A stretch of DNA of 64,000 bases from Roseovarius sp. MMSF_3359 (lineage in GTDB: Bacteria; Pseudomonadota; Alphaproteobacteria; Rhodobacterales; Rhodobacteraceae): the NCBI RefSeq assembly GCF_030733385.1, contig NZ_JASHJC010000008.1:124001-188000 (forward strand). Direction: 5' to 3'. Shown piece after piece: positions 41,670-51,875 of the stretch (the first letter of the stretch is position 1; each line of letters opens with the position of its first letter). Under the pieces are notes generated by a model. That model did no database searches, had not been told where the DNA came from, and saw nothing but the letters and a program-made list of their open reading frames with translations. Both the position numbers and the translations under genes were made by a program.

Positions 41670-44272
41670 GCCGGCACTCCTTCCTTGTTCATGCGGCCAC
41701 GCTGCAGCATCGCGATCAGACCGAGCACGATCAGCGCCGGGATAAAGACCAGCTCCTTGGGCATCTGGTTTGCAGGGGCCTTGACCTGGCTGATAACAAC
41801 CGGGTCATCGCCATAGAAATCATAGCCTTGCATCGTGTCCGAGAAGGGCGAACCAAAGAGCGGTTCTTCCATTTTCACGACGCCATCCTCTTCGAGCAGC
41901 ATGACACCAAGCGCCTCAAGCCGTTCCGCTCCGGTCCCGTCGGCTTCGGGCGCGAACACCAGGGTGGTGTCCTTGGGCTCGCCGGTGTCGAAATCTGGGC
42001 CGGTGACGATGACACGCAATTCATCGCCCACTGCCGCGTTCCCAAGGGCCTGCTCCAGACCCGCGGGTTCGATCATCTCGAACGGCGGTTGCAGCCTGTC
42101 CATGATGAAGTCCGGCCGGAAGAGCGCAAAGGCCACCGCGATCAGGATCACGCTTTCATAGATCCGGCTGTGGGTCAGGAAAAAGCCCATCGTGCCGGCG
42201 GTGAAGACAAGAATGGCAATGGTGGCGGATATCGCAACCAATATGCCTTGCATCATCGTCACATCAATTAGCAGAAGATCGGTGTTGAAGATGAACACAA
42301 ACGGCAGCGCCACGGTACGCAGGCTATAGAAGAACGCCACGAAACCCGTCTTGATCGCGTCCCCGCCGGAAACGGCGGCGGCCGCGAAACTGGCCAGGCC
42401 CACAGGTGGCGTCACATCCGCCATGATCCCGAAGTAGAAGACGAAGAGGTGTACCGCGATCAGCGGCACGATGAGGCCCGATTGCGCGCCCAGTTCGACA
42501 ACGACACCGGCCATCAGCGAGCTAACCACGATGTAGTTCGCCGTGGTTGGCAGACCCATCCCGAGGATCAGGCTGAGTAGGCCCACCATGACCAGCATCA
42601 GGATGAGGTTACCGCCCGAGAGGAACTCCACCAGGTCGGCCATCACCTGCCCCACACCGGTCAGCGTCACGGTGCCCACGATCACACCCGCCGTCGCCGT
42701 GGCGAGACCGATGCCGATCATGTTGCGCGCGCCGTCGACGAGGCCCTGGATCAAGTCCATGACGCCGAAGCGGAACGCACCGCCCATGTCACCCTCGCCG
42801 CGGAACATCGCCTTGAGCGGGCGTTGGGTCAGCAGGATGACGAAGAGCAGCGACGAGGCCCAGAAGGCGCTGAGGCCGGGAGATTTCTGCTCGATCATCA
42901 GGAAGTAGACCAGAACGATGATCGGCAGCAGGAAGTAGAGACCGGATTTGTAGATCTCACCAACCACCGGCAGCTTGACCTCTTCGGCATTGGGGTCATC
43001 GGGCTCAAGATCCGGCACCGATGCGGCCAGCTTCAGAAGCAGCAGGTAGACCACGAAGATCAGTGCCGAGAGGATCAGGCCAGATGATGGCAACGCCGAG
43101 GTGATCCAGCGGACCGGGTATTGCACCCCGTAGCACAGAAGCGCGAAGCCCACGAAGAATGCCGCCATCCCGCCGATGGTACGGCCCATCGAGACGACGC
43201 GGTCGCCCAGGGTCGGCATGTTGTTCTTCACCGCTTCGAGGTGAACGATGTAAACCAGCGCGATGTAAGAGATCGCGGCAGGCAGGAAGGCGTGGGTGAT
43301 GACCTCGACATAGGAGATGCCCACATATTCCACCATCAGGAAGGCCGCAGCGCCCATCACCGGTGGCATGATCTGCCCGTTGACCGAGCTTGCCACCTCG
43401 ACCGCGCCACCCTTCTCGGACGAGAAGCCCACACGTTTCATGAGCGGGATCGTGAACGTCCCGGTGGTGACCACGTTGGCAATGGACGAGCCCGAGATCA
43501 GGCCGGTTGCGGCCGAGCCGACAACCGCGGCCTTGGCTGGGCCACCACGAAGATGACCAAGCGCGCCAAACGCCATCTTGATGAAGTAATTGCCCGCCCC
43601 GGCTTTTTCGAGCAAAGCGCCGAATAGCACGAAGAGGAAGACGAACTTGGTCGAAACGCCAAGCGCGATGCCGAAGACGCCCTCAGACGTGATCCACATA
43701 TGGCTCATCGCTTTTTGCAGGCTGGCCCCTTTCCAGCGGATCACATCGGGGACCCAGGAGGATGAACCGAAGAAGACATAGCCCAGGAAGATCGTCGCGA
43801 TGATCGCCATGGCCGGCCCGAGAGCGCGACGCGCCCCTTCGAACAGCAGGATCAGGCCGATCAGGGCCACCCATTTGTCGGTATCGTCGGCCAGGCCGCC
43901 ATTGTTGACGATCTTCTCGTAGAAGAAAAACCCATAGAGCGCGATCCCCGCGCCCAGAAGACCCATCACCCAATCCTGTATCGGCACGTAATTGCGGGGG
44001 GAGGATTTGAGCGCCGGGTAGGCCATGAATGCCAGGAAGATGGCGAAGGCCAGGTGAATCTGACGGGAGTTGTTGATGATGTCGCCGGGCAGCACGTAGT
44101 TGGCAATCGGCGAGGCCAGCAGCACCTGGAACAGCGACCAGACAAGCGCCACGATCGCGAGCAGCATGCCGACCGCACCGGCAGGATCGCGGGAGCCCGC
44201 GTCACTGGACGAGACCAGTTCCTGCAGCTCTTCTTCACTAAGAGGGCCTTTGCCCGACGCGTTCTCGGCCAT
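41666..44272 (-). CDS. TRAP transporter permease, 4TM/12TM fusion (TAXI type)
   Basis: This 868-residue membrane protein fuses the small (DctQ-like) and large (DctM-like) TRAP subunits. Conserved DctM text includes VGSAATGLISGSSIANVVTTGTFTIPLMKRVGF, LILGMGLPTTANYIV and ADVTPPVGLASFAAAAVSGGD. A C-terminal domain of about 130 residues after helix 16 is cytosolic or periplasmic and ends with a final helix (LVFIPALIVLGLIAML). It takes up solutes with a sodium gradient, using the TAXI receptor encoded upstream. The substrate is unknown; organic acids are usual. Confidence 0.94.
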   Translation of the reverse strand: MAENASGKGPLSEEELQELVSSSDAGSRDPAGAVGMLLAIVALVWSLFQVLLASPIANYVLPGDIINNSRQIHLAFAIFLAFMAYPALKSSPRNYVPIQDWVMGLLGAGIALYGFFFYEKIVNNGGLADDTDKWVALIGLILLFEGARRALGPAMAIIATIFLGYVFFGSSSWVPDVIRWKGASLQKAMSHMWITSEGVFGIALGVSTKFVFLFVLFGALLEKAGAGNYFIKMAFGALGHLRGGPAKAAVVGSAATGLISGSSIANVVTTGTFTIPLMKRVGFSSEKGGAVEVASSVNGQIMPPVMGAAAFLMVEYVGISYVEVITHAFLPAAISYIALVYIVHLEAVKNNMPTLGDRVVSMGRTIGGMAAFFVGFALLCYGVQYPVRWITSALPSSGLILSALIFVVYLLLLKLAASVPDLEPDDPNAEEVKLPVVGEIYKSGLYFLLPIIVLVYFLMIEQKSPGLSAFWASSLLFVILLTQRPLKAMFRGEGDMGGAFRFGVMDLIQGLVDGARNMIGIGLATATAGVIVGTVTLTGVGQVMADLVEFLSGGNLILMLVMVGLLSLILGMGLPTTANYIVVSSLMAGVVVELGAQSGLIVPLIAVHLFVFYFGIMADVTPPVGLASFAAAAVSGGDAIKTGFVAFFYSLRTVALPFVFIFNTDLLLIDVTMMQGILVAISATIAILVFTAGTMGFFLTHSRIYESVILIAVAFALFRPDFIMDRLQPPFEMIEPAGLEQALGNAAVGDELRVIVTGPDFDTGEPKDTTLVFAPEADGTGAERLEALGVMLLEEDGVVKMEEPLFGSPFSDTMQGYDFYGDDPVVISQVKAPANQMPKELVFIPALIVLGLIAMLQRGRMNKEGVPA

Positions 44273-44334
44273 GATTCACTCTCCCTGATGCCGCGGTTTT
44301 TTGGTGCGGCTTAATCTTGTTCTGAAATCGAAAT

Positions 44335-44358
44335 GAGGGGGCAGTTGCCTGCCCCCTC
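44335..44358 (-). terminator. GNRA-capped hairpin between TAXI receptor and permease genes
   Basis: GAGGGGGCAG (44335-44344) and CTGCCCCCTC (44349-44358) form a perfect 10-bp stem. On the transcript the loop is GCAA. It starts 15 bases after the receptor stop. Such structures commonly let the receptor mRNA accumulate above that of the permease. Confidence 0.6.
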
Positions 44359-44372
44359 GGATGGTTGGTCGA

Positions 44373-45344
44373 TTATTCGATCCAGCCTTTTTCTTTGTAG
44401 TACTTGGCCGCACCGGGGTGCAGCGGCGCCGAGAGGCCAGCCGAAGCCATCTCTTCGGGCTTCAGGTTGGCGAAGGCCGGGTGCAGCTTCTTGAAGTCTT
44501 CGAAATTGTCGAAGACCGAGGAAACAACCGCATAGACAGCGTCTTCGCTCACGGCATCCGAGGTCACGAAAGTCGCGCCCACACCGAATGTGGTCGTTTC
44601 ATTGTCGCTACCGCGGTACATGCCGCCGGGGATCGTGGCCGTCCGGTAGAACGAGTTGTCGTCGATCAGCTTGTCAATCGCGTCACCGGTCACGTTCACC
44701 AGGACCGAGTCACAGGCAGTCGATGCTTCCTGGATCGACCCCGACGGGTGACCGACGGTGTAGATCATGGCGTCGATCTGGTTGTCGCAAAGGGCTGCAG
44801 ACTGTTCTGCCGCCTTCAGCTCGGATGCCAGGGCGAAATCGTCGATGGTCCAGCCCATCGCCTCCAGGACAACATCCATGGTGCCGCGCTGACCCGAGCC
44901 GGGGTTGCCGACGTTGACACGCTTGCCTTTCAGGTCCTCGAAGCTCGAGATCCCGGCATCGGCGCGGGCCACGACGGTGAAGGGTTCCGGGTGCACGGAA
45001 AAGACCGCACGCAGCCCTTCGAAGGCGCCTTCATCTTCGAACTTCGATGTGCCGTTAAAGGCGTGGTACTGCCAGTCCGACTGGGCGACGCCGAACTCCA
45101 ACTCACCCTGGCGGATGGTTTTGATGTTGTAGACCGACCCGCCGGTCGATTCGACCGAGCAGCGGATGCCATGTTCCTTGCGGCCCTTGTTCACTAGGCG
45201 GCAGATGGCGCCGCCGGTCGGATAATACACACCGGTGACACCGCCGGTGCCGATGGTGATGAACTCTTCTGCCATCGCATGCGGTGCGGCGACACTGAGC
45301 GACGTGGCCAGAGCGGCCGCGACGGCGAATTTTCCGTGATACAT
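44373..45344 (-). CDS. TAXI-family TRAP solute receptor
   Basis: The 323-residue periplasmic receptor has a signal peptide ending AMA and the TAXI opening [25 protein letters not shown]. Other family parts are [22 protein letters not shown] and [20 protein letters not shown]. It delivers substrate to the fused permease downstream. GGGAGAG precedes the ATG. Control by the divergent two-component pair is likely from position. Confidence 0.94.
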   Translation of the reverse strand: MYHGKFAVAAALATSLSVAAPHAMAEEFITIGTGGVTGVYYPTGGAICRLVNKGRKEHGIRCSVESTGGSVYNIKTIRQGELEFGVAQSDWQYHAFNGTSKFEDEGAFEGLRAVFSVHPEPFTVVARADAGISSFEDLKGKRVNVGNPGSGQRGTMDVVLEAMGWTIDDFALASELKAAEQSAALCDNQIDAMIYTVGHPSGSIQEASTACDSVLVNVTGDAIDKLIDDNSFYRTATIPGGMYRGSDNETTTFGVGATFVTSDAVSEDAVYAVVSSVFDNFEDFKKLHPAFANLKPEEMASAGLSAPLHPGAAKYYKEKGWIE

Positions 45345-45796
45345 TTTTTTGACTCTCCCAATTTTAGTTGCATACTCTCACGCGCCGCGGGAACGATTGA
45401 CCTCGTCACTCGTTCTTTGGCGAACTCATACTCGTAAAGAAACGGATACCCCCGGTTCGGGTTCCAAAAGTCTCAGTCATCCATCCGCCTGTCTATGCGC
45501 GTTAATACCTATAGAAAGCAGCAGGCAAAAATAAGAACATCGACAGATTCGCGGGCGGATTCGAAAGCATGGTACACTTTTATCCGTTAAATTCCAAAAT
45601 CTTGGCGCCGCTTCCTGCTGTGACGTCGAACGCCGCGCCCCGCTGTTTGGTGGCCCGGGAAAAACCGGGGCGCGTGACCTCCACAGCAGATCGGTCAAGC
45701 TGGCTCCGCTCGTCTCCGGACGTCCCCGCGGCCCTTGTGCCGTCTTGCCCGACAACCCTGCGCAGGGAATGGGATCGCCGTGATGCGTGAGCTGCG
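45345..45796. other. Long divergent intergenic region, TRAP operon and its two-component genes
   Basis: In these 452 bases I see no supported gene. There are AT-rich patches at 45500-45540 (GTTAATACCTATAGAAAG) and 45570-45600 (GGTACACTTTTATCC) that could be promoter elements for the two divergent units, but no -35/-10 pair scores well. A short stem, CCCGG-GAAAAA-CCGGG, lies near 45655. Regulator sites for the FixJ-like protein are expected here. Confidence 0.4.
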
Positions 45797-47737
45797 ATGA
45801 AGTTTTCGCTCGGGTCCGTTCTGGCAATCAGCCTTGCTGGTCTGCAGTTCCTGGCCATCACGATCGTGGTGTCCACGACCTATGTCACGTCGGAAAAAGC
45901 GATGCTGGAGCTGGCGCGGCTCCGGCTGGCCGAGGCCGGCAAGAATGCAAGCCAGCACTCCCAGAGTTTCCTGAAGCCCGCCCGCGAAACCGCCGAACTG
46001 GTCAGCCGTGTGTTCGAAAGCAGTGTCCTTGATGTGGAGGACGCGGCCGAGGTCGAAAAGTTCCTGTTCCAGAGCCTGCAGGCGGATCAACACCTCTCGG
46101 GGCTCTATTTCGGCGATGAGGCCGGGAATTTCATCTATGTCATGCGCAGCAGCGGCCCTGGCCCCTTCCGCACCAAGATCATTGACGTCGCCGAGGACGG
46201 CAGAACGACGCAGCTTATCTGGCGCACCGCGGATTTTTCCGTGGTCGAGCAGCGGTACGACCCCGAAGACCGTTTCGATGCGCGCCAACGGCCTTGGTAT
46301 GAAAGCGCCACCAAGGAACGGCAGAGCATCTGGACCGCGCCCTATATCTTCTTTTCGTCGCAACAGCCCGGCATCACCGCGGCAACACCGGTGTCCTACC
46401 CGGACGGGCGCCTCAGGGGCGTTATCGGCGTCGATATCGAAATCGCCGCGATTTCCGAGTTTCTGGCAAATCTCGGCATCAGCGAGAACAGCTCGGCGCT
46501 GATCCTGAACGAGAATGGCGATGTGATCGCCTATCCGACATTCGAACAGACAGCGGCAGATGGTGCGCTTGATTTCGACAGCATTGCGAGTTTCGACGAT
46601 CCCGTGGCCCGGGCCGCCTTTGCGGAGCTTGCGGCGAATGGCGGCATCACGGTCACGCGCGAAACCCTTTCGGAGTTCGAATACCGGAAAAACACCTATG
46701 TTTCGCTGGTCAAACCTGTGCTGGGCAAGGACGTGCCGTGGACCATCGCGATTTATGCACCACAGAATGACTTTATCCAGACGATCAAGGATAACCGCCG
46801 GCGCAACGTCTGGATCGCCGCCGCGGTGTCGATTGTCACTGCCTGCCTGGGCCTCCTACTGGCCGAACTGATCCTGCGCCCGGTGCGGGCCTTTGCGGTC
46901 AGGACCGCGCTCGTCTCCCAGGGCGAGGCGCTGGCCTCCCAACCCCTGCCCGGCACCTACCGCGAGTTGGAGCGCGCCAACAAGACCCTGATCGACGAGA
47001 TCGCGCAACGCCGCGAGGCGGATGCCAAGATTCTCCAGTTGAACCGCGATCTGTCGCATTTCTCGCGGCTTGACCTCATGGGTCAGATGGCCACCGGCCT
47101 TGCCCATGAACTCAGCCAGCCGCTCACCGCGATCTCGCAGAACGTCGATGCGGCCATCACGATGGTCAAAGAAAAACCCGACCCGGATCAGGAGCTGATC
47201 GGCATCCTGACGGAGCTTGACGAACACGCCCATCGCGGCGGCGACATCATCCGTACGCTGCGGGGGTTCATTCGAAAGGACAAGGGCGAAAGCAAGCCAT
47301 TTGACCTTAACGCCCTGATTACGCAGACAATCAGCCTTCTGCAGAACGAAGCCACAACCAATGACGTCGATATCCGCTTTGCCCGCCGCACCCTGCCGGA
47401 GGTCATCGGGAACCGGGTTCAATTGGCGCAGGTTCTGGTCAACCTGGTGCGCAACGCGATCGAGGCCATGGCAGATGCCGACAGCACGCAGAGAACCGTG
47501 ACGATCCGCGTCGAGCCGAAAGGCGACCACGCAGAGGTCTCTGTCGAGGATACCGGCCCGGGCGTTTCCCCCGGTATTACCCTTTTCAAACGGTTCGAAA
47601 CCAGCAAAACGGGCGGTATGGGCCTCGGCCTGTCGCTCTGCCGGACGATCGTGGAAAACAATGGCGGCAAGCTCTGGTATGATCGAGAAAGCCTTGAAGT
47701 TTCCCGATTTTGCTTCACGATACCGTTTCAGGCATAA
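45797..47737 (+). CDS. Membrane sensor histidine kinase with double-Cache domain
   Basis: The 646-residue kinase has membrane helices at about 8-30 and 336-356 around a periplasmic dCache domain, seen in RFDARQRPWYESATKE and GVIGVDIEIAAIS. A coiled linker leads to His437 in GLAHELSQPLTAISQ and an ATPase domain with LVRNAIEAM, VEDTGPGV and GGMGLGLSLCRTIVE. The HELSQPL form is typical of DctB/FixL kinases. dCache domains often bind organic acids, so it probably senses the TRAP substrate. It is paired with the FixJ-like gene 40 bases downstream. Confidence 0.9.
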   Translation: MKFSLGSVLAISLAGLQFLAITIVVSTTYVTSEKAMLELARLRLAEAGKNASQHSQSFLKPARETAELVSRVFESSVLDVEDAAEVEKFLFQSLQADQHLSGLYFGDEAGNFIYVMRSSGPGPFRTKIIDVAEDGRTTQLIWRTADFSVVEQRYDPEDRFDARQRPWYESATKERQSIWTAPYIFFSSQQPGITAATPVSYPDGRLRGVIGVDIEIAAISEFLANLGISENSSALILNENGDVIAYPTFEQTAADGALDFDSIASFDDPVARAAFAELAANGGITVTRETLSEFEYRKNTYVSLVKPVLGKDVPWTIAIYAPQNDFIQTIKDNRRRNVWIAAAVSIVTACLGLLLAELILRPVRAFAVRTALVSQGEALASQPLPGTYRELERANKTLIDEIAQRREADAKILQLNRDLSHFSRLDLMGQMATGLAHELSQPLTAISQNVDAAITMVKEKPDPDQELIGILTELDEHAHRGGDIIRTLRGFIRKDKGESKPFDLNALITQTISLLQNEATTNDVDIRFARRTLPEVIGNRVQLAQVLVNLVRNAIEAMADADSTQRTVTIRVEPKGDHAEVSVEDTGPGVSPGITLFKRFETSKTGGMGLGLSLCRTIVENNGGKLWYDRESLEVSRFCFTIPFQA

Positions 47738-47777
47738 TCGCCTGCATGAACTTGGGTAATCCATTGGTGAAGAAAAC

Positions 47778-48416
47778 GTGACTTCGGTGACGGACAGGCA
47801 ATCGACGGTCTTTCTGGTGGATGATGACGAACGTATTCGCATCAGCTTGTCACGCGCTCTCGGCAAGCGCGGCTTCCAGGTCAGCACATTTGCCTCGGCC
47901 GAAGATTTCCTTGAAGGTTACGATCCGGATCTGCCCGGCTGCCTAGTGCTTGACTACGGCATGCCGGGGTTGAACGGGCTGGAACTGCAGGAACATCTGT
48001 CACGCGAACGCATCAGCATCCCCATTATCTTCATCTCCGGGCATGGCGGTATCCCGGAATCCGTTCAGGCCATGAAAGGCGGGGCGGTCGATTTCCTCGA
48101 AAAACCGTTTCGGCAGCATGTCCTGGTTGATTGCATCGAACGGTCGTTCAAGAAGGACCTCGAAAGCCGGGCCATTCGCGAAAACACCCGCTCTGCGCGG
48201 GAACGCTACGACATGCTGACGGCGCGCGAGAAAGAGGTTGCCCGGTTCATGATCGCGAACCCCTCCAACACCTCAAGCAAGGAAATCGGGCGGGAGCTGG
48301 ATATCAGCCCCCGAACCGTAGATCACCACCGCGCCCGGATCCTCGAAAAGATGGGCATACGCTCGGTCGCGGAACTGATCGACCTGTCGGTGTCGGCGTC
48401 CCTGCCCGAGGAGTGA
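47778..48416 (+). CDS. FixJ-family response regulator
   Basis: The 212-residue regulator starts at a GTG (47778). The receiver has VDDDERIR, phosphorylation Asp59 in CLVLDYGMPG, and Lys in DFLEKPF. The LuxR-type helix-turn-helix has LTAREKEVARFMIANPSN and SPRTVDHHRARILEKMGI. With the dCache kinase upstream it likely controls the divergent TAXI-TRAP operon. It converges on the amidohydrolase gene with a 15-base gap. Confidence 0.92.
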   Translation: MTSVTDRQSTVFLVDDDERIRISLSRALGKRGFQVSTFASAEDFLEGYDPDLPGCLVLDYGMPGLNGLELQEHLSRERISIPIIFISGHGGIPESVQAMKGGAVDFLEKPFRQHVLVDCIERSFKKDLESRAIRENTRSARERYDMLTAREKEVARFMIANPSNTSSKEIGRELDISPRTVDHHRARILEKMGIRSVAELIDLSVSASLPEE

Positions 48417-48431
48417 CCGCCGACGCTATCG

Positions 48432-50084
48432 TTACCCTGCACGCGATTGCGGCGCTGCCAACTCAGAGACAAAGACTGTTCTGCCGCGACGCACGGTCCG
48501 AGTGACCGCGCAGCTTTCGAGACTGTCGGCATGATCCAGAGGGTTTGACCGAAGCACGGCGAAATCGGCCAGCTTGCCTTCGCGGATCGACCCGCGCACA
48601 TCCTCCTGAAACACCTGCCAGGCCGCGTCGATCGTCTGCGCCCTGAGTGCAGACATCACCGGCACGCGCTCCTCCTCGCCAAGGATGCGCCCCGATGCGG
48701 TGCGCCGGGTCACCGCGCAATTGGCCAGGTGCAGGGGCCGCGTGGGCGTGACCGACGCATCGTTATGGATCGTATAGCGCAGCCCATGTTTTTCCGCCGA
48801 CGCCGCCGGCGAAATGCGTTCGGCGCGGTCGGGGCCCAAGAACGTGTCATAATGCCGGTCGCCCCAGAAATGGATATGGGCCGAAAAGAAACTGACCGTC
48901 ACGCCAAGCTGCACCATGCGCGCCATCTGATCGTCGCGGAGCACCTGCCCATGAATGACCGTATGGCGATGATCATGCCGCGGACATTCGGCCAGGGCCG
49001 CGTCAATCGCATCGAGGAACATGTCAGTCCCTGCATCCCCGTTGCAATGGCAATGGATCTGAAAACCCATCCCGTGCAGCTTGCGCACTTCGGCGTTGAG
49101 CGTCTCGGCATCGGTATAGGACATGCCATTGGGCGCCTCCGGGTCGGCGGGCGTGTGATAGGGCGCGGTCAGAAAAGCGGTTTGAAGCTGGAACGCCCCG
49201 TCGGTGAACAGTTTGCGTGGGCCAAGCGTGAAATAGGGTGTTTCCGGCCAACAGATGGCCTCCGGCCCGCGACTGACCGCGGGTTCCAACTCGCCGATTG
49301 GCAGCAGGAGGATGTCGATACCCGGATCTTCACCCGCCGGGAGGCTGGCAAAGTGCCCGAGCATCTTGCGCGACGCCCAGGCATTCTGCGCAAAAGTCAC
49401 CCCGTGGGACAGGTATTCATCACGACACGCCCTGAAGCCGCGCCAGAAACGGTCGCGGTCGATCAGGAAATCGGTGTCACCCAACGCGCCCATGGCCGAG
49501 ATGCCTTCGATCACTCCGGTCAGCGAGCCAATGTCCGGATCACGGCCAAAACGCCCGCCCGGCGGATCAGGCGTATCACGATGCACGCCGTGGATCTTCA
49601 GCGTGCAGGAATTGGCGGTGCCGTTGTGACCCGAGGCGTGGATCACCCACACCGGATGTTCGGTTGAAACCGCGTCCAGTTCCGCCCGCGTCGGCATCCG
49701 GCCTTCTGCAATCGCGGTATTGTCGAAGAGCACGCCCATGACCCACTCCCCCTTGGGTATTTGCGCCGCCTTGTCCCGCAGGCGCGCCAGGGCGGTGGCC
49801 ATATCCACGCAATCGCCCCGCGGTGGCGGCGCCAGATCGACACGAAAAAGCCGGATGAACCCGGGATCCGGGAAATGGCCATGCGGGTCGATAAAGGCGG
49901 GGATCATGGTCTGCCCCCCAAGGTCGATCTCTTCCGCCGTGCCGGTCATCTGCGCACGCAACGCGGTCTCGTCACCCATTGCCAGGATATGCGCGCCCCG
50001 GGTCAGCACGGCCTCGACATCCGGCCGGTCCGCTTCCATCGTCAGGATGGTCCCGTTGAAATAGAGCGTCTGTTGTTCGCCCAT
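48432..50084 (-). CDS. Amidohydrolase family protein (YtcJ/DUF amidohydrolase 3 type)
   Basis: The 550-residue metal-dependent hydrolase has the N-terminal small beta domain (LYFNGTILTMEADRPDVEAVLTRGAHILAMG), the metal motif IDPHGHF, GFQIHCHCNGDAGTDMFLDAI and the late block GKLADFAVLRSNPLD. YtcJ-type enzymes have varied or unknown substrates, often N-acyl or formyl groups. It follows an ABC receptor gene after 85 bases that hold a strong hairpin, so the two may share a substrate. Confidence 0.88.
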   Translation of the reverse strand: MGEQQTLYFNGTILTMEADRPDVEAVLTRGAHILAMGDETALRAQMTGTAEEIDLGGQTMIPAFIDPHGHFPDPGFIRLFRVDLAPPPRGDCVDMATALARLRDKAAQIPKGEWVMGVLFDNTAIAEGRMPTRAELDAVSTEHPVWVIHASGHNGTANSCTLKIHGVHRDTPDPPGGRFGRDPDIGSLTGVIEGISAMGALGDTDFLIDRDRFWRGFRACRDEYLSHGVTFAQNAWASRKMLGHFASLPAGEDPGIDILLLPIGELEPAVSRGPEAICWPETPYFTLGPRKLFTDGAFQLQTAFLTAPYHTPADPEAPNGMSYTDAETLNAEVRKLHGMGFQIHCHCNGDAGTDMFLDAIDAALAECPRHDHRHTVIHGQVLRDDQMARMVQLGVTVSFFSAHIHFWGDRHYDTFLGPDRAERISPAASAEKHGLRYTIHNDASVTPTRPLHLANCAVTRRTASGRILGEEERVPVMSALRAQTIDAAWQVFQEDVRGSIREGKLADFAVLRSNPLDHADSLESCAVTRTVRRGRTVFVSELAAPQSRAG

Positions 50085-50116
50085 GGCTCACCCCTGTCCA
50101 GTTGTTAGGCCAACGC

Positions 50117-50146
50117 GCCTTCCGCACCTGGCGGGGTGCGGAAGGC
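50117..50146 (-). terminator. Strong hairpin between ABC receptor and amidohydrolase genes
   Basis: GCCTTCCGCACC (50117-50128) and GGTGCGGAAGGC (50135-50146) form a perfect 12-bp stem with a 6-nt loop, 24 bases past the receptor stop. It has no T-run. This is the third highly expressed-type gene in the window, after xoxF and the TAXI receptor, that is followed by such a stem. Confidence 0.55.
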
Positions 50147-50169
50147 CTCGTGTGATCCGGGAGGAGAGA

Positions 50170-51762
50170 TCACACCATCCACCAACGCTCCATGATGCGC
50201 CGGCCATCGAAGCCGCGGACCCAGCTCAGATCGCCATGGCCGATCTTGTCGTTACGGGCGTGGACTTCATTGGCGAACATCGGCACGATGTTGCCGCCCT
50301 CGTCGCGCAGGATGACCTGAATGTCGCGGTACATTTCGGCGCGCAGCCCCTCGTCCAACTCGGCCCGCGCAGCGACCAGCAGTTCATTGAACTTCGGATG
50401 GTCCCATTGCGTGTCGTTCCAGGCCGCACCGGGGGCAAACCCGGTCGAGAGCATCGTATCCTCGGTCGGATACCCGCCCCAGTAACTGGCGCTCCACGGC
50501 TTCTTCATCCAGACGTCAGACCAGTAGCCATCATTGGGCTCGCGGACGACATTGATGTTGATCCCCGCCGCCTTGGCCGAGGCCTGAAAGAGCACGGCCG
50601 CATCCAGCGCGCCGCTATAGGCAGCATCCGACGCGCTCAGGTTGATCTCGACACTGCCGAGGCCGGATTTCTCCATGTGATGCTTGGCCTTGTCGGGGTC
50701 ATAGCTGTTTTGCTCGATATCCGCGGCGTGATAGCGATAGGACGGCCCGATCGGATGATCGTTGCCGACGACGCCATGACCAAAGAGGATCTTGTCCACG
50801 ATGTCCTGCCGGTTGATCGCAAACTTCAGCGCCTTGCGCAGTTCAAGGTTATCGAAAGGCGCCATCTTGGTCATCATCGGGAAGGTGTAGTGCAGCGGCC
50901 CTGCCCCTTCTTCGATCACCACACCGGGCGTGCGTGACATCAGCGCCAGGGTCTTGAGCTCTACCCTGTCGATGCAATCCACCTCGCCGGTGATAAGCGC
51001 ATTCTGACGGGCCGCGGGGTCGGTGATTGACTGCAGGTCAATAGTGTCCGCATGGGCCGCACCGTCTTTCCAGTAGTTCGGGTTGCGCTCGAACTCATAG
51101 CGTTGGCCGGGTTGTTCGTTCTTGAGGATATAGCCGCCGGAGCCGCCTGCCTGCCAGTCGATGCCGTTATCCTTGGCGGGATAAATGCCGAATGTCGCCT
51201 CGTTGAAGTTGAACGGGAAATCCGCATTCCCGGCGGCAAGCGTCACAATGATGGTGTTTCCATCGGCCTTGATCTCGGTCACCGCGTCCATGACCGGCTT
51301 GCCGACCGAAGTGGACTGCTCTCCCCGGTGATAGTTAAGCGAGGCGATCACGTCCTCTGCGGTCATGGTCTTGCCATTGTGGAATTCGACGCCCTCGCGC
51401 AGCTTGAAGGTCCATTCCTTGGCATCGGGCGATGAGCTCCACTCCGTCGCAAGCGACCCCACGAGGTTGCCCTGCGCATCCAGTTCGGTGAGCGTGTTTG
51501 CCACGCCATAGGCAACAACCCATTGCAGCCCGTTGGTCAGCGTCGCCGGGTCCAGCGTGTCGGAGGTCGCCCCGTGACCCATCGCTAGGCGCATATGGCC
51601 GCCCTTGCTGGGCGTGGCGGCATGGGCCGCGTCAAAGATCCCCGTGCCAACGCCGAGCGCCACGCCGAGCGCGGTACTGCGCCCGAGAAATTCCCGCCGC
51701 GACATGCGACCTTTTTCAACTTCGCCAATCAGCCACTTGGCATGTTTTTCCTGTGCGTCCAT
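50170..51762 (-). CDS. ABC substrate-binding protein, peptide/nickel family 5 (Tat-exported)
   Basis: The 530-residue family 5 receptor has an N-terminal twin-arginine signal (SRREFLGRSTALG) rather than a simple Sec signal. Core family text is WTFKLREGVEFHNGKTMTAEDVIASLNYH and RKALKFAINRQDIVDKILFGHGVVGNDHPIGP. The ATG at 51762 has GGGAGGAAG upstream. No permease or ATPase gene is adjacent, which is unusual, so it must use a transporter encoded elsewhere. It is divergent from an HTH regulator that may control it. Confidence 0.9.
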   Translation of the reverse strand: MDAQEKHAKWLIGEVEKGRMSRREFLGRSTALGVALGVGTGIFDAAHAATPSKGGHMRLAMGHGATSDTLDPATLTNGLQWVVAYGVANTLTELDAQGNLVGSLATEWSSSPDAKEWTFKLREGVEFHNGKTMTAEDVIASLNYHRGEQSTSVGKPVMDAVTEIKADGNTIIVTLAAGNADFPFNFNEATFGIYPAKDNGIDWQAGGSGGYILKNEQPGQRYEFERNPNYWKDGAAHADTIDLQSITDPAARQNALITGEVDCIDRVELKTLALMSRTPGVVIEEGAGPLHYTFPMMTKMAPFDNLELRKALKFAINRQDIVDKILFGHGVVGNDHPIGPSYRYHAADIEQNSYDPDKAKHHMEKSGLGSVEINLSASDAAYSGALDAAVLFQASAKAAGININVVREPNDGYWSDVWMKKPWSASYWGGYPTEDTMLSTGFAPGAAWNDTQWDHPKFNELLVAARAELDEGLRAEMYRDIQVILRDEGGNIVPMFANEVHARNDKIGHGDLSWVRGFDGRRIMERWWMV

Positions 51763-51875
51763 GTCTCTTCCTCCCAAAAACGCTCCCGGGGACACCGGTG
51801 ATATGGCCGCATGGTCCGCCAATGGCTTGATTCTTGAAACTGAGCGAGTGTATGTATCTGTAAGCAATCTGACGC

